Below are positions 8,858-17,233 of a stretch of 64,000 bases of DNA, one piece after another. Within the stretch, counting starts at the first letter, position 1; the number at the start of each line of letters is the position of its first letter. The DNA lies in NCBI RefSeq assembly GCF_000012825.1, contig NC_009614.1:1240001-1304000 (forward strand). Reading direction: 5' to 3'. This stretch comes from Phocaeicola vulgatus ATCC 8482 (GTDB lineage Bacteria; Bacteroidota; Bacteroidia; Bacteroidales; Bacteroidaceae). The notes under the pieces are model-generated. The model did no database searches. It saw only the letters and a program-made list of their open reading frames with translations, and was not told the DNA's origin. The position numbers and the translations under genes are program-made.

Positions 8858-10771
8858 ATGAAATATAAAAATTACTTCAAATCCATAATATACTTAGCAC
8901 TTGGAGCTTTTACCTTGGGCTCATGCGAAGATTTTCTTGATAGACAAGAAGACGAAAAACTGACTTTTGATAAAATCTGGGAATCCAGAAACACTACCCA
9001 GCAATATTGGCTAAATGCCATGTCTTTCTTGCCCAATGAAAATGGAAGCTTGCAGGGTGATACTGAACCGTATTTAGGAGCATCGGACGAATGTACCATT
9101 GCGTATGACCGTCAGTACCGTTGGATAAACTTTGGTACCTGGAACCCCTCACAGGTTCCTTATTATAAGATGGATCACTATTATAAAGGTATCCGCGAAT
9201 GTAATATTTTCCTGCAAAATGTGTACAAATGCAGCGACCCGTTAGTCACTAAAGATCAGTTGGACGAATGGTACTGGCAGACTCGTTTTGCCCGTGCTTA
9301 CTATTATTTTCTGATGATGCGTGACTATGGTCCGGTATTTCTGTTAGGCGATGATTTGCTGGATTTCACCGCCAGCACAGAAGAACTGTATCGCCCGCGC
9401 AATACCTGGGATCAATGTGTTAACTACGTGGTCAGCGAAATGACGCAGTGTGCTGAAAGTGGCGTTGTTCTTCAACAGTCCGATTTGCCGGCGGCGAAGT
9501 GGGGATTGGCTACGGTAGGTACTTGCCATGCCGTGATCTCCCGACTACTGCTATATTCGGCCCGCCCGCTGTTCAATGGTAATAAACTCTATAGCACGGT
9601 GAAGAATCCCGATGCACCCGACTTCCCTGAACTGTCAGGTGTTAAGCTCTTCCCTGAGCTTGATAATACCAAATGGCAGAAAGCTGCTGAAGCAGCCAAG
9701 AAACTGATTGATAATCCCTGCTACGAACTTTACCGAGCTGGTAACGATAACCCGTATGAAGATTATTATGGAGTGACACACGAAACTTGGAATAAAGAGC
9801 TGATTTGGACTGACCGTTATAACGGACTGTTTTCTTGGGGAGTAGGTACTGTGCCCACCGGCGTGGCTGGTACGGCTTATGGGGCAGTAGGCCCTACTCA
9901 AGCTTTGGTGGATGCGTATGCCATGAATACCGGTTGGTATCCTATCACAGGATATGAAGCAGATGGAACACCTATCGTAGAGCCCTTATCTGGCTATGAA
10001 CTGGCTTCCGAACTGGAGAAATCATCTTGGATATATCCGTCTGGTGGTTGGAGCAACAAGGCTGATTTTGAAATCGAAGCTCCCAATATGTATAAGGATC
10101 GGGAACCCCGCTTCTATGTCACCGTATTCTTTGGCGGAAACCAGTGGTTGCACGGCAATAGCGCTACTTCCATCTCTTTTGCGAAAGGCGGTAACGGTAA
10201 TAAGAGTCACGACTATCCAAAGAGTGGCTACCTCTGCAACCGTTTCTATGACCATAAACTCAATTCGTCCGAAGGACAGTGGGGTAATATAACTTTCCCG
10301 GTATTTCGTTTGGGAGAAATCTACCTAAATTTCATTGAAGCCGTGCTCGAGTGCAAGAAGAATGGGGTGGCACTAGATCCCAGCTATGAAGCCCTAGCCA
10401 TGGAAAAATGGGCCGACCTACGGAAACGCGCGGGATTGGACCCCATCACAAGTATCTACGGACAAGTTTCTACAGAAGAGTTGATTCAGCTCTGCAGAAA
10501 AGAACGTCAGATAGAATTGGCTTTCGAACGCCATCGCTATTTCGATACCCGTACATGGATGATTGCTACTCAAACTGACAACGGCAAGATGTATGGTATG
10601 AACACTTCCTGTCCGCTTGATGCTGGTATGAAGGGAACTGAAACCCCCGACGGTTTCTGGGAGAGAACGGCTTTTGAAACCCGTGTCTTCCAAAACAAGC
10701 ATTATCTCTATCCTTTCTCTCAGCGAGAACTGGATCGCAACAAGTTGTTGACACAAAATTATGGTTGGTAA
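8858..10771 (+). CDS. SusD-type surface glycan-binding lipoprotein
   Basis: A 637-residue lipoprotein (lipobox LGSC, Cys23, followed by EDFLDRQEDEK) of the RagB/SusD family. N-terminal TPR-type helices (QYWLNAMSFL, ARAYYYFLMMRDYG) and the C-terminal SusD signature (LRKRAGLDP, ELIQLCRKERQIELAFERHRYFDTRTW) are visible. It starts 12 nt after the susC stop and forms the lid of the SusC channel at the cell surface. It is longer than many SusD proteins (about 500-550), with extra insertions in the middle, typical of those paired with very large SusC proteins. Confidence 0.95.
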   Translation: MKYKNYFKSIIYLALGAFTLGSCEDFLDRQEDEKLTFDKIWESRNTTQQYWLNAMSFLPNENGSLQGDTEPYLGASDECTIAYDRQYRWINFGTWNPSQVPYYKMDHYYKGIRECNIFLQNVYKCSDPLVTKDQLDEWYWQTRFARAYYYFLMMRDYGPVFLLGDDLLDFTASTEELYRPRNTWDQCVNYVVSEMTQCAESGVVLQQSDLPAAKWGLATVGTCHAVISRLLLYSARPLFNGNKLYSTVKNPDAPDFPELSGVKLFPELDNTKWQKAAEAAKKLIDNPCYELYRAGNDNPYEDYYGVTHETWNKELIWTDRYNGLFSWGVGTVPTGVAGTAYGAVGPTQALVDAYAMNTGWYPITGYEADGTPIVEPLSGYELASELEKSSWIYPSGGWSNKADFEIEAPNMYKDREPRFYVTVFFGGNQWLHGNSATSISFAKGGNGNKSHDYPKSGYLCNRFYDHKLNSSEGQWGNITFPVFRLGEIYLNFIEAVLECKKNGVALDPSYEALAMEKWADLRKRAGLDPITSIYGQVSTEELIQLCRKERQIELAFERHRYFDTRTWMIATQTDNGKMYGMNTSCPLDAGMKGTETPDGFWERTAFETRVFQNKHYLYPFSQRELDRNKLLTQNYGW

Positions 10772-10807
10772 TGCCCCCGGTATGTATAATTTAACAAAAT
10801 CAGTTGT

Positions 10808-12160
10808 ATGAAAAACAAATTATTAACTATAGCCCTGACAGCAGCCTGCTGCCTAACCTATATTGCTTGCGATGATAATAAGGATGAGTTTTTGGATGAA
10901 TTCAGCACCATTCTATCCTTCCGAAACTGTGATGAGATTGAAGTGGAAGTATATAATACAGGTGAAAACGGAGAATACCAGTTGATTGTCAACAAATCAG
11001 GCGCTCAACTGGGTACAGTCACCCGAGCTTCCATTGATGTTATGGATAAAGCGTTGCTGGAAATCTACAATGAACAAAACGGAAAAGACTATCAATTATA
11101 CCCGGAAGATTGTTACGTATTTAATGGAGATAAACAGATAGAATTCGGTCCTAACGATACTTACCAGACCAGATCCGTTACATTGATTACGGATAAGATC
11201 CTAGAAAGCAACCAGCAAGAGGGGAATTTTGTGATTCCATTTATCTTGCAAAATAGTGCGGATTCCATCAATGCCGAGCGTAAATATGTGTTTCTGAAGC
11301 CCGCTGTAATTGTACCTAATGTTGCATTTGAGAAAACAGGATATAATCTGAATATCATTTCAGATGCTATGGATGCAAATGAAATCGAGCTGAATCTGCC
11401 TGCGGTCTTTTCGGTAGACAATAAGTGGAATTTTAGCTGTACACTGGAGCCAGACGAGAGTCTGTTGACCGAGTATAATGAAAAGAACGGGGTGGATTAC
11501 ACCATGCTGTCGGAAGAAGCTTATACGCTGAGCAACGAAGGAAAGATTTTGTTTACAGCTGGCAGTAAATCAGCTAGCTTAACCGTAACCGTGAAACGAA
11601 ATAAATTGAGTTATGGTAACTATGTGCTACCTTTGAAAATGACACAATGTAGCTCGCCTTACTTTGAAATCAATCCTAATAAACAGTCGTGTCTCTTCGG
11701 CATCTCCTATGTGCCTGATGAATCGAAACTGCATCCGGTCACTCTGTCACGTGGTATGACAGCCATCCATCCTAACCGTGAAGTGGAAGGAAAAATTGAC
11801 TATATGTTCGACGGTAATCCAGATACCTACTACCATTCCGATTATTTGGAAGAACCGGGGTTGCCGCACTGGATACAGTTGAATTTAGATGAACCACACA
11901 CGGCTTTGATGTTTGAATACCAAGTACGTCACAATAACAACAACGGGGCACCGCAGCGTATCAGTGTGCTAGGCAGTATGGACGGTATCACATTTAGTAA
12001 AATAATGACGATTATGGAAGGATTCCCCACTGCTACAAAAGGCACCTATAAATCACCGGTTCTGGTGGGCAAAGAGTTCAAGCACATCCGCCTGGTGGTA
12101 GAATCTACTCCAGCAGGTAACAGTTTCGCGCTGGCCGAATTGAAGTTGCATGTAAATTAA
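10808..12160 (+). CDS. Surface lipoprotein: DUF1735 domains plus discoidin (F5/8) domain
   Basis: A 450-residue lipoprotein (lipobox YIAC, Cys21, then acidic DDNKDEFLDE). Two DUF1735-like beta-sandwiches occupy about residues 35-165 and 170-305; each contains the recurrent Y-N-E-x-N-G pattern (LEIYNEQNGKDY and LTEYNEKNGVDY). A C-terminal F5/8 type C/discoidin domain covers about 315-450 (MFDGNPDTYYHSDY, WIQLNLDEPHTALMFEYQ, FKHIRLVVEST). This architecture is common directly after SusD and is expected to be a surface glycan-binding protein. It begins 36 nt after susD. A strong AT-rich hairpin follows it, so the genes after it may be expressed at a lower level. Confidence 0.9.
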   Translation: MKNKLLTIALTAACCLTYIACDDNKDEFLDEFSTILSFRNCDEIEVEVYNTGENGEYQLIVNKSGAQLGTVTRASIDVMDKALLEIYNEQNGKDYQLYPEDCYVFNGDKQIEFGPNDTYQTRSVTLITDKILESNQQEGNFVIPFILQNSADSINAERKYVFLKPAVIVPNVAFEKTGYNLNIISDAMDANEIELNLPAVFSVDNKWNFSCTLEPDESLLTEYNEKNGVDYTMLSEEAYTLSNEGKILFTAGSKSASLTVTVKRNKLSYGNYVLPLKMTQCSSPYFEINPNKQSCLFGISYVPDESKLHPVTLSRGMTAIHPNREVEGKIDYMFDGNPDTYYHSDYLEEPGLPHWIQLNLDEPHTALMFEYQVRHNNNNGAPQRISVLGSMDGITFSKIMTIMEGFPTATKGTYKSPVLVGKEFKHIRLVVESTPAGNSFALAELKLHVN

Positions 12161-12188
12161 TCAGTCAGCTTAATATATCTTATATTAG

Positions 12189-12231
12189 GAAGAGATAATA
12201 TCTAAGAAAATACCCTACATATTATCTCTTC
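12189..12231 (+). terminator. Inter-cistronic hairpin before the M60 peptidase gene
   Basis: Arms GAAGAGATAATAT and ATATTATCTCTTC pair perfectly over 13 bp around an 17-nt loop and are followed by TTTT. It lies between the SusC/SusD/lipoprotein genes and the M60 gene. It could end most transcripts or act as a partial terminator that lowers enzyme expression relative to the binding proteins. Confidence 0.7.
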
Positions 12232-12259
12232 TTTTAACTTACTTCTATAACACTAATTT

Positions 12260-15169
12260 ATGAAAATATTACCAACCCTTTTATTGATGCTTTTGCCCTT
12301 CTATGTATTTGGCGTCTATGGATGCAGCGATGATAATTCCGGGGATGAACAGATCCAAAAATTCACTCTTGCAGAAGTAGATTTACAACAGAATTTTACC
12401 AAGGAAAAGGGAGAGCTATCTATACCGGTCAGCACTACCCTCGATGCAAGTCGGTGGGATGTGGCTTCTAACCAAGATTGGTGTATTGCGGCTAAAGATT
12501 TGTCTACTTCGAAGCCGAGCATTAAGATTTTGGTGAAGGCGAGTGAGGAGCCTGAGATACGTGAAGCCGTGGTGACGGTAAAGTCACTGGTGAAGAATTA
12601 TGAAATTCATGTCAAACAATTGGGTTACGGTCCGGCTCTGCTCGTCAAGAGTTCGGTTTCTACGCTCGAGGCCGAGGGCGGCGAGGTAATTGTTACAGTC
12701 ACTTCCAACATAGAATATGCGGTGGAGAAGTCGGCCGAAGGCGACTGGTTGCAGGCAGTGGAAGCGCCGGCTACCCGTGCCCTAGTATCGAAGAATTATC
12801 CTTATCATGCCGCCGCCAATCCCTTGTACGAAGCTCGTACCGTAACCTTGACCTTTACTGCGTATAAAGATAGTCTGCTGCAGGAAACCTTGACCTTGAC
12901 ACAGAAAAAGAAAGCGTCGGAATCATCGGATGTAGAAGTGGAAGGTGATGTGAAGTTGACCCCTATTTCGGCTGTAGCCAGTGAATTGCAGCCAGGTTAT
13001 GGCATTGAACATACCTACGACGGGAAATTCGATGAGAAACATTATCACTCGCCCTGGGGACAGGAAGCCCACTTCCCAGTGACACTGGAGTATGAGTTCG
13101 ATGGCACCCGGGATTTAGATTACATCCTCTACCATTCGCGTAGCGGCAACGGTAACTTCGGCAAGCTGAAGATTTACACTGCTTCAGTCGAAATGCCCGA
13201 GTATCAGTTGCAAGGCAATTATGATTTTCAAATGCAGAACAACGCCAGCCGCGTGGTATTCAGCCAGAGAGTGAAAAAAGTCACCAAAGTGAAGTTCGCT
13301 GTAGAATCGGGAGCAGGTAATTTTGTGAGCTGTTCGGAGATGGAGTTTTTTCAAAAGAATCCGGACAACAAGCTCGAACAACAACTGCTGGCGGTGTTTA
13401 CAGACATTACCTGTAGTGAACTGAAGCCAGAAGCCACCTTAGAACAGATCAATCAGTTGCCGGGCTACTTTGTCAACCTTGCCACGCAGTTGAAAAACGG
13501 TACCTACGATGCCTGGGAGAAAGAATTCCGTATCCAGGATTATCAGGCTTATAGCGACATCAACGTGTGGGCCGATAGGCTGATGACCAAACACTACAGT
13601 TGTCTGGATAATCTTACCGGTATCGCGGTCGAGGCGAACGATGAAATTATTGTCCTAGTGGGCAATACTCACGGCTACCCTGTCGCGCTGCAGTGTATCG
13701 GGGAGGAAACCACAAGCTTCGGCGAAGAGAAGAATTATGTGCAGACAGCAGCTTCAGGCGATATTTATTTTCTCAAAGAAGGAGTGAATAAAATCACCAT
13801 CCGCAACCGCGGCCAGCTGTTTGTGATGTATACGGCTGACCTCCAGTCGAATCCTACCTCCATCCGTATTCATATTCCGCTAGGTAGCGGACAGGTGACC
13901 GGCTATTTCGATCTGCAGCGTCATCAGACCAATGAGAAGTACGCTGAACTGCTTTCCAAAGCTACCGATAAATACTTCGGAGTGAAAGGTGAAAAGATGA
14001 TTTTCTACTTCCATCGCTCGGAGATGCTGAAACATGTGCGCACCGAGATTCTTTCGGCCATCCACCTTTGGGATAATATCGTGGAGTGGGAACAAAGCCT
14101 GATGGGTATTGACAAAATGCATGCTAACCAGTTCAATAACCACCTCTTTGCTATCTCGCCGGAGGGAGCGTATATGTGGGCATCCGATTACCGAATAGCT
14201 TTTGTCTATACCTATTTGGACAACATCCTCTTATATGATAAGGTGATGTTAGCTGAGGACAATGCTTGGGGACCGGCTCACGAAATAGGTCATGTGCATC
14301 AGCTGGCTATTGACTGGATGGGATCTACGGAGTCGAGCAACAATCTCTTCTCTAACTACATCATCTACCAGTTGGGCAAATACAAATCACGTGGCCGGGG
14401 CTTGGATTACCTGGCGGAATGTGTCTATGGACAGAATCAGGCTTGGTATAACATGGGTAGTGCTACGCACCAAGGCGAAGATACGGAGATCCACATGCGC
14501 ATGAATTGGCAGTTGTGGCTTTACTACGAACTATGTAAAGGACACGACAAGAAACCCATGGTATGGCCGAAGATTTTCGAGCTGATGCGCACCACGTATC
14601 AGCATGTGCCTACCCATCAGCCGGGACAGAGGCAGATGGCCTTTGTCAAAGCAGTGTGTGATGCCACACAGGAGGACCTTACCGAGTTCTTTGAAACCTG
14701 GGGATTCTTCAAGGCGGTTGATGCCCCCATTGAGCAGTATGGCCAAGCACAATATACAGTGACCGAACAAATGATATGTGAAACCAAGGCATACATTCAA
14801 AACAAGAAGTATCCGAAGGCGGCACCCATTCAGTACATCGAAGACCGGAAGCGTGATTTCTTCCCGTCGAGCGATCCTCGTGCGCAAGAGTCAGGTGATG
14901 TAGGTTACTACGAGGTGTTTAAGAATCATACCAAGATTTCGAAGGTGCCCACCTACACTCTCAGTTCTTCACATCAAGGTGCTACTATCCGTGTGAGTGA
15001 CGGTGAAGAAGCGGTGGCTTTTGAGGTGCGTGAAAACGAAGCAAACAGCCGCCTGCTGTATTTCTCCAACTCTTTCACCTTTACAGTGCCATCTAAGGTA
15101 TATCAAAGCAGTGCCAAGGTGTATGCTGTACAGGCTGATGGACAGCGCATCCTGTTGACAGCCCGCTAA
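12260..15169 (+). CDS. M60-like zinc metallopeptidase (mucin O-glycoprotease), BACON and discoidin domains
   Basis: A 969-residue lipoprotein (Cys22 in YGC). BACON-type Ig-like domains lie at about 35-120 (ASRWDVASNQDWCIAA) and 128-220 (VTVTSNIEYAVEKSAEGDWLQ), a discoidin-like domain at about 235-365, and the M60/enhancin domain at about 380-850. The catalytic site is H674-E-I-G-H678 with E691 as third ligand (HExxH, then 12 residues, then E), the defining M60 pattern. Family members such as BT4244 cut O-glycosylated mucins next to GalNAc-bearing Ser/Thr; BACON and discoidin domains are thought to bind mucin. Here the neighbours (GH109, SusC/D) make the same role likely. A short Ig-like C-terminal domain follows. 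It should act on the cell surface. Confidence 0.93.
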   Translation: MKILPTLLLMLLPFYVFGVYGCSDDNSGDEQIQKFTLAEVDLQQNFTKEKGELSIPVSTTLDASRWDVASNQDWCIAAKDLSTSKPSIKILVKASEEPEIREAVVTVKSLVKNYEIHVKQLGYGPALLVKSSVSTLEAEGGEVIVTVTSNIEYAVEKSAEGDWLQAVEAPATRALVSKNYPYHAAANPLYEARTVTLTFTAYKDSLLQETLTLTQKKKASESSDVEVEGDVKLTPISAVASELQPGYGIEHTYDGKFDEKHYHSPWGQEAHFPVTLEYEFDGTRDLDYILYHSRSGNGNFGKLKIYTASVEMPEYQLQGNYDFQMQNNASRVVFSQRVKKVTKVKFAVESGAGNFVSCSEMEFFQKNPDNKLEQQLLAVFTDITCSELKPEATLEQINQLPGYFVNLATQLKNGTYDAWEKEFRIQDYQAYSDINVWADRLMTKHYSCLDNLTGIAVEANDEIIVLVGNTHGYPVALQCIGEETTSFGEEKNYVQTAASGDIYFLKEGVNKITIRNRGQLFVMYTADLQSNPTSIRIHIPLGSGQVTGYFDLQRHQTNEKYAELLSKATDKYFGVKGEKMIFYFHRSEMLKHVRTEILSAIHLWDNIVEWEQSLMGIDKMHANQFNNHLFAISPEGAYMWASDYRIAFVYTYLDNILLYDKVMLAEDNAWGPAHEIGHVHQLAIDWMGSTESSNNLFSNYIIYQLGKYKSRGRGLDYLAECVYGQNQAWYNMGSATHQGEDTEIHMRMNWQLWLYYELCKGHDKKPMVWPKIFELMRTTYQHVPTHQPGQRQMAFVKAVCDATQEDLTEFFETWGFFKAVDAPIEQYGQAQYTVTEQMICETKAYIQNKKYPKAAPIQYIEDRKRDFFPSSDPRAQESGDVGYYEVFKNHTKISKVPTYTLSSSHQGATIRVSDGEEAVAFEVRENEANSRLLYFSNSFTFTVPSKVYQSSAKVYAVQADGQRILLTAR

Positions 15170-15193
15170 GCGTTTGTCTGCAGTTCATTATAC

Positions 15194-15239
15194 GACCTTC
15201 CTGTCGCTTCTGAAAAGAGGCTCAGGCGGCAGGGAGGTC
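15194..15239 (+). other. GC-rich hairpin between M60 and GH109 genes
   Basis: GACCT-T-CCTG-TCGC on the left pairs with GCGGCAGGGAGGTC on the right around an 18-nt loop. No T-run follows and the next gene starts 61 nt later, so it is more likely an mRNA stabilising or processing element than a terminator. Confidence 0.45.
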
Positions 15240-15300
15240 AAACGAATCAATCACAGAGCCTCGCCCGCTCAACCGTTTATTTGGTAAAAAAAATAGTAGT

Positions 15301-16947
15301 ATGAAACTGAAAAAGCTTTTGTTATCTGTCTTGATGTTGCTGTCTATTAGCGGCCTTCAGGCGCAATCACTGTCCCCCTCTACCCAAATCCATTGGGATA
15401 AGGGAACCCTTGTAATAGAAACCCCTGAGCGGCCGACCGACCAACAGCATGTGCTCGGTCTTACCGCTCCGAAGATGGAAACCGTGCGTGTGGCTTTTGT
15501 GGGCTTGGGTATGCGCGGCCCTTGGGCGGTGTGGCGCTTCTGCAACATCCCAGGTGTAGAAGTCGTGGCACTATGCGACTACGAAGAAGACCGTGCAGAG
15601 GCATCCCAGAAATACCTACGTGATGCCAGCTTGATTCCGGCCGATATCTATTCAGGTGAGAAAGGGTATGAAACCCTTTGTCAACGTCCAGACATCGATC
15701 TGGTGTATATTGCCACTGACTGGAATCACCACTTCCCTGTGGCTAAGTATGCCATGAAACATGGCAAGCACGTGGCTATAGAAGTGCCATCGGCCATGAA
15801 CCTAGAGCAATGCTGGAGCTTGATTGATCTCTCTGAACAGACACGCCTGCACTGCTTCATCCTAGAGAACTGCTGCTATGACTATTATGAGATGAATGCC
15901 TTGGCCATGGCTAAGGATGGAGTATTCGGCGAAATCATTCGGGCTGAAGGCGCTTACATCCACGAACTGTCGGCTTTTTGGAAGTCGTACTGGCAAGATC
16001 CTAACGACAACGATACCGACAACTTGCATTGGCGCATGAAGTATAATATGGAGAACCGCGGTGATGTGTATGCCACCCATGGTCTGGGTCCAGTGGCTCA
16101 ATGTATGGACATTCACCGCGGAGACCGCTTCACTACCTTGGTAGCTATGGATACCGAAAGTTTTGTGGGTAAGCAATATGTCGAGAACCTCACCGGCAAG
16201 GAACCAAAGGAATTCCGCAACGGTGACCACACTACTACGCTGATGCGCACAGCTCGTGGCAAGGTAGTGGAAATTCAACACAACGTCATGACACCGCAGC
16301 CATACAACCGCCTGTTTAAGCTGACCGGAACTAAAGGCTACGCCACCAAGTACCCCACACCCGAATATGCCTTGTCGGGCGATGTCATGAAAGATACTGC
16401 GCCCAACATGGACGATATCAATGCCCACAGTTTTCTGAATGACGCTCAGAAGGAGGCCCTTGAAAAGAAATATTATCACCCTATCCTCACCAAGTTTGGC
16501 GAAAAGGGGCGTGCCATGGGGCATGGTGGCATGGATTACATCATGGATGCTCGCCTGGTGTACTGCTTGCAAAACGGTTTGCCGCTTGATATGGATGTCT
16601 ATGATCTAGCCGAATGGTGCTGTCTCTCGGAATTGGGCGCTCTGTCGATGGATAACAACTGTGCAGCTGTGACTTTCCCCGATTTTACCCGCGGTCATTG
16701 GGATGAAATGAAGGGGTATAAGCACGCCTATGCTTCGGCAGAAGAAGAAGAAGCTACCGAAGCCAAGGCCGAAGCATATACCATCGCCCAGAAAGAGGTA
16801 GCTGCTGCTGCCAATCTCTGGACACTCTATGATAACGTAAAAAATGCAGCCGATGAGAAAGCCCAGGACAAAGCTCTGAAAATCTACCAACGCGCCAAAG
16901 CCAAAGCTCATCAGCAGCTGGCTAAAAAGCTGAAAGTAAAAAAGTAA
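15301..16947 (+). CDS. GH109 family protein (Gfo/Idh/MocA fold), putative alpha-N-acetylgalactosaminidase
   Basis: A 548-residue exported protein (signal peptide about 1-21, MKLKKLLLSVLMLLSISG...QA). The Rossmann dinucleotide motif G68-L-G-M-R-G73 is followed by VVALCDYEEDRAE and the IDLVYIATDWNHHFPVAKYAMKHGKHVAIEVP region typical of Gfo/Idh/MocA proteins; HYGMDYIMD-like residues (GHGGMDYIMDARLVYC) near 400 match the C-terminal domain of GH109. GH109 enzymes hydrolyse terminal alpha-GalNAc with a tightly bound NAD+ redox mechanism. Directly after an M60 mucin peptidase it would remove the Tn-antigen GalNAc from Ser/Thr. The last 70 residues form an unusual Ala/Lys/Glu-rich helical tail (KAEAYTIAQKEVAAAANLW...AKKLKVKK) beyond the catalytic domain. 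Confidence 0.9.
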   Translation: MKLKKLLLSVLMLLSISGLQAQSLSPSTQIHWDKGTLVIETPERPTDQQHVLGLTAPKMETVRVAFVGLGMRGPWAVWRFCNIPGVEVVALCDYEEDRAEASQKYLRDASLIPADIYSGEKGYETLCQRPDIDLVYIATDWNHHFPVAKYAMKHGKHVAIEVPSAMNLEQCWSLIDLSEQTRLHCFILENCCYDYYEMNALAMAKDGVFGEIIRAEGAYIHELSAFWKSYWQDPNDNDTDNLHWRMKYNMENRGDVYATHGLGPVAQCMDIHRGDRFTTLVAMDTESFVGKQYVENLTGKEPKEFRNGDHTTTLMRTARGKVVEIQHNVMTPQPYNRLFKLTGTKGYATKYPTPEYALSGDVMKDTAPNMDDINAHSFLNDAQKEALEKKYYHPILTKFGEKGRAMGHGGMDYIMDARLVYCLQNGLPLDMDVYDLAEWCCLSELGALSMDNNCAAVTFPDFTRGHWDEMKGYKHAYASAEEEEATEAKAEAYTIAQKEVAAAANLWTLYDNVKNAADEKAQDKALKIYQRAKAKAHQQLAKKLKVKK

Positions 16948-17126
16948 GTCTCGCAGAAGGATTTAAGAAACTGAATATTTTTTTTCTGAAGCGGATTTAA
17001 AACAGTTCCTAAGTCAAAATATGAGAAAATAGGGGCACAGGATATTATTCAATGAATAAATTGGGAAATAGTTGAATCAAAGTGCAACAGATGGAGTTTT
17101 AATTTATGATATCGTAATAAGAAAAC

Positions 17127-17159
17127 AAATCCCCGGTGCATCACTGCAGCGGGGATTTT
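17127..17159 (+). terminator. Terminator at the end of the mucin PUL
   Basis: AAATCCCC pairs with GGGGATTT across a loop, with a short T-run after it. It lies 180 nt downstream of the GH109 stop and upstream (in genome order) of the end of the convergent fimbrillin-like gene, so it may serve both strands. The rest of 16948-17233 is AT-rich and shows no gene. Confidence 0.75.
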
Positions 17160-17233
17160 CCACCTTAAATTCATCTTATGTCATTTCAATGAATTATATT
17201 TCAATTTCTTTATTTGGGTTATTTGCCTAAATT

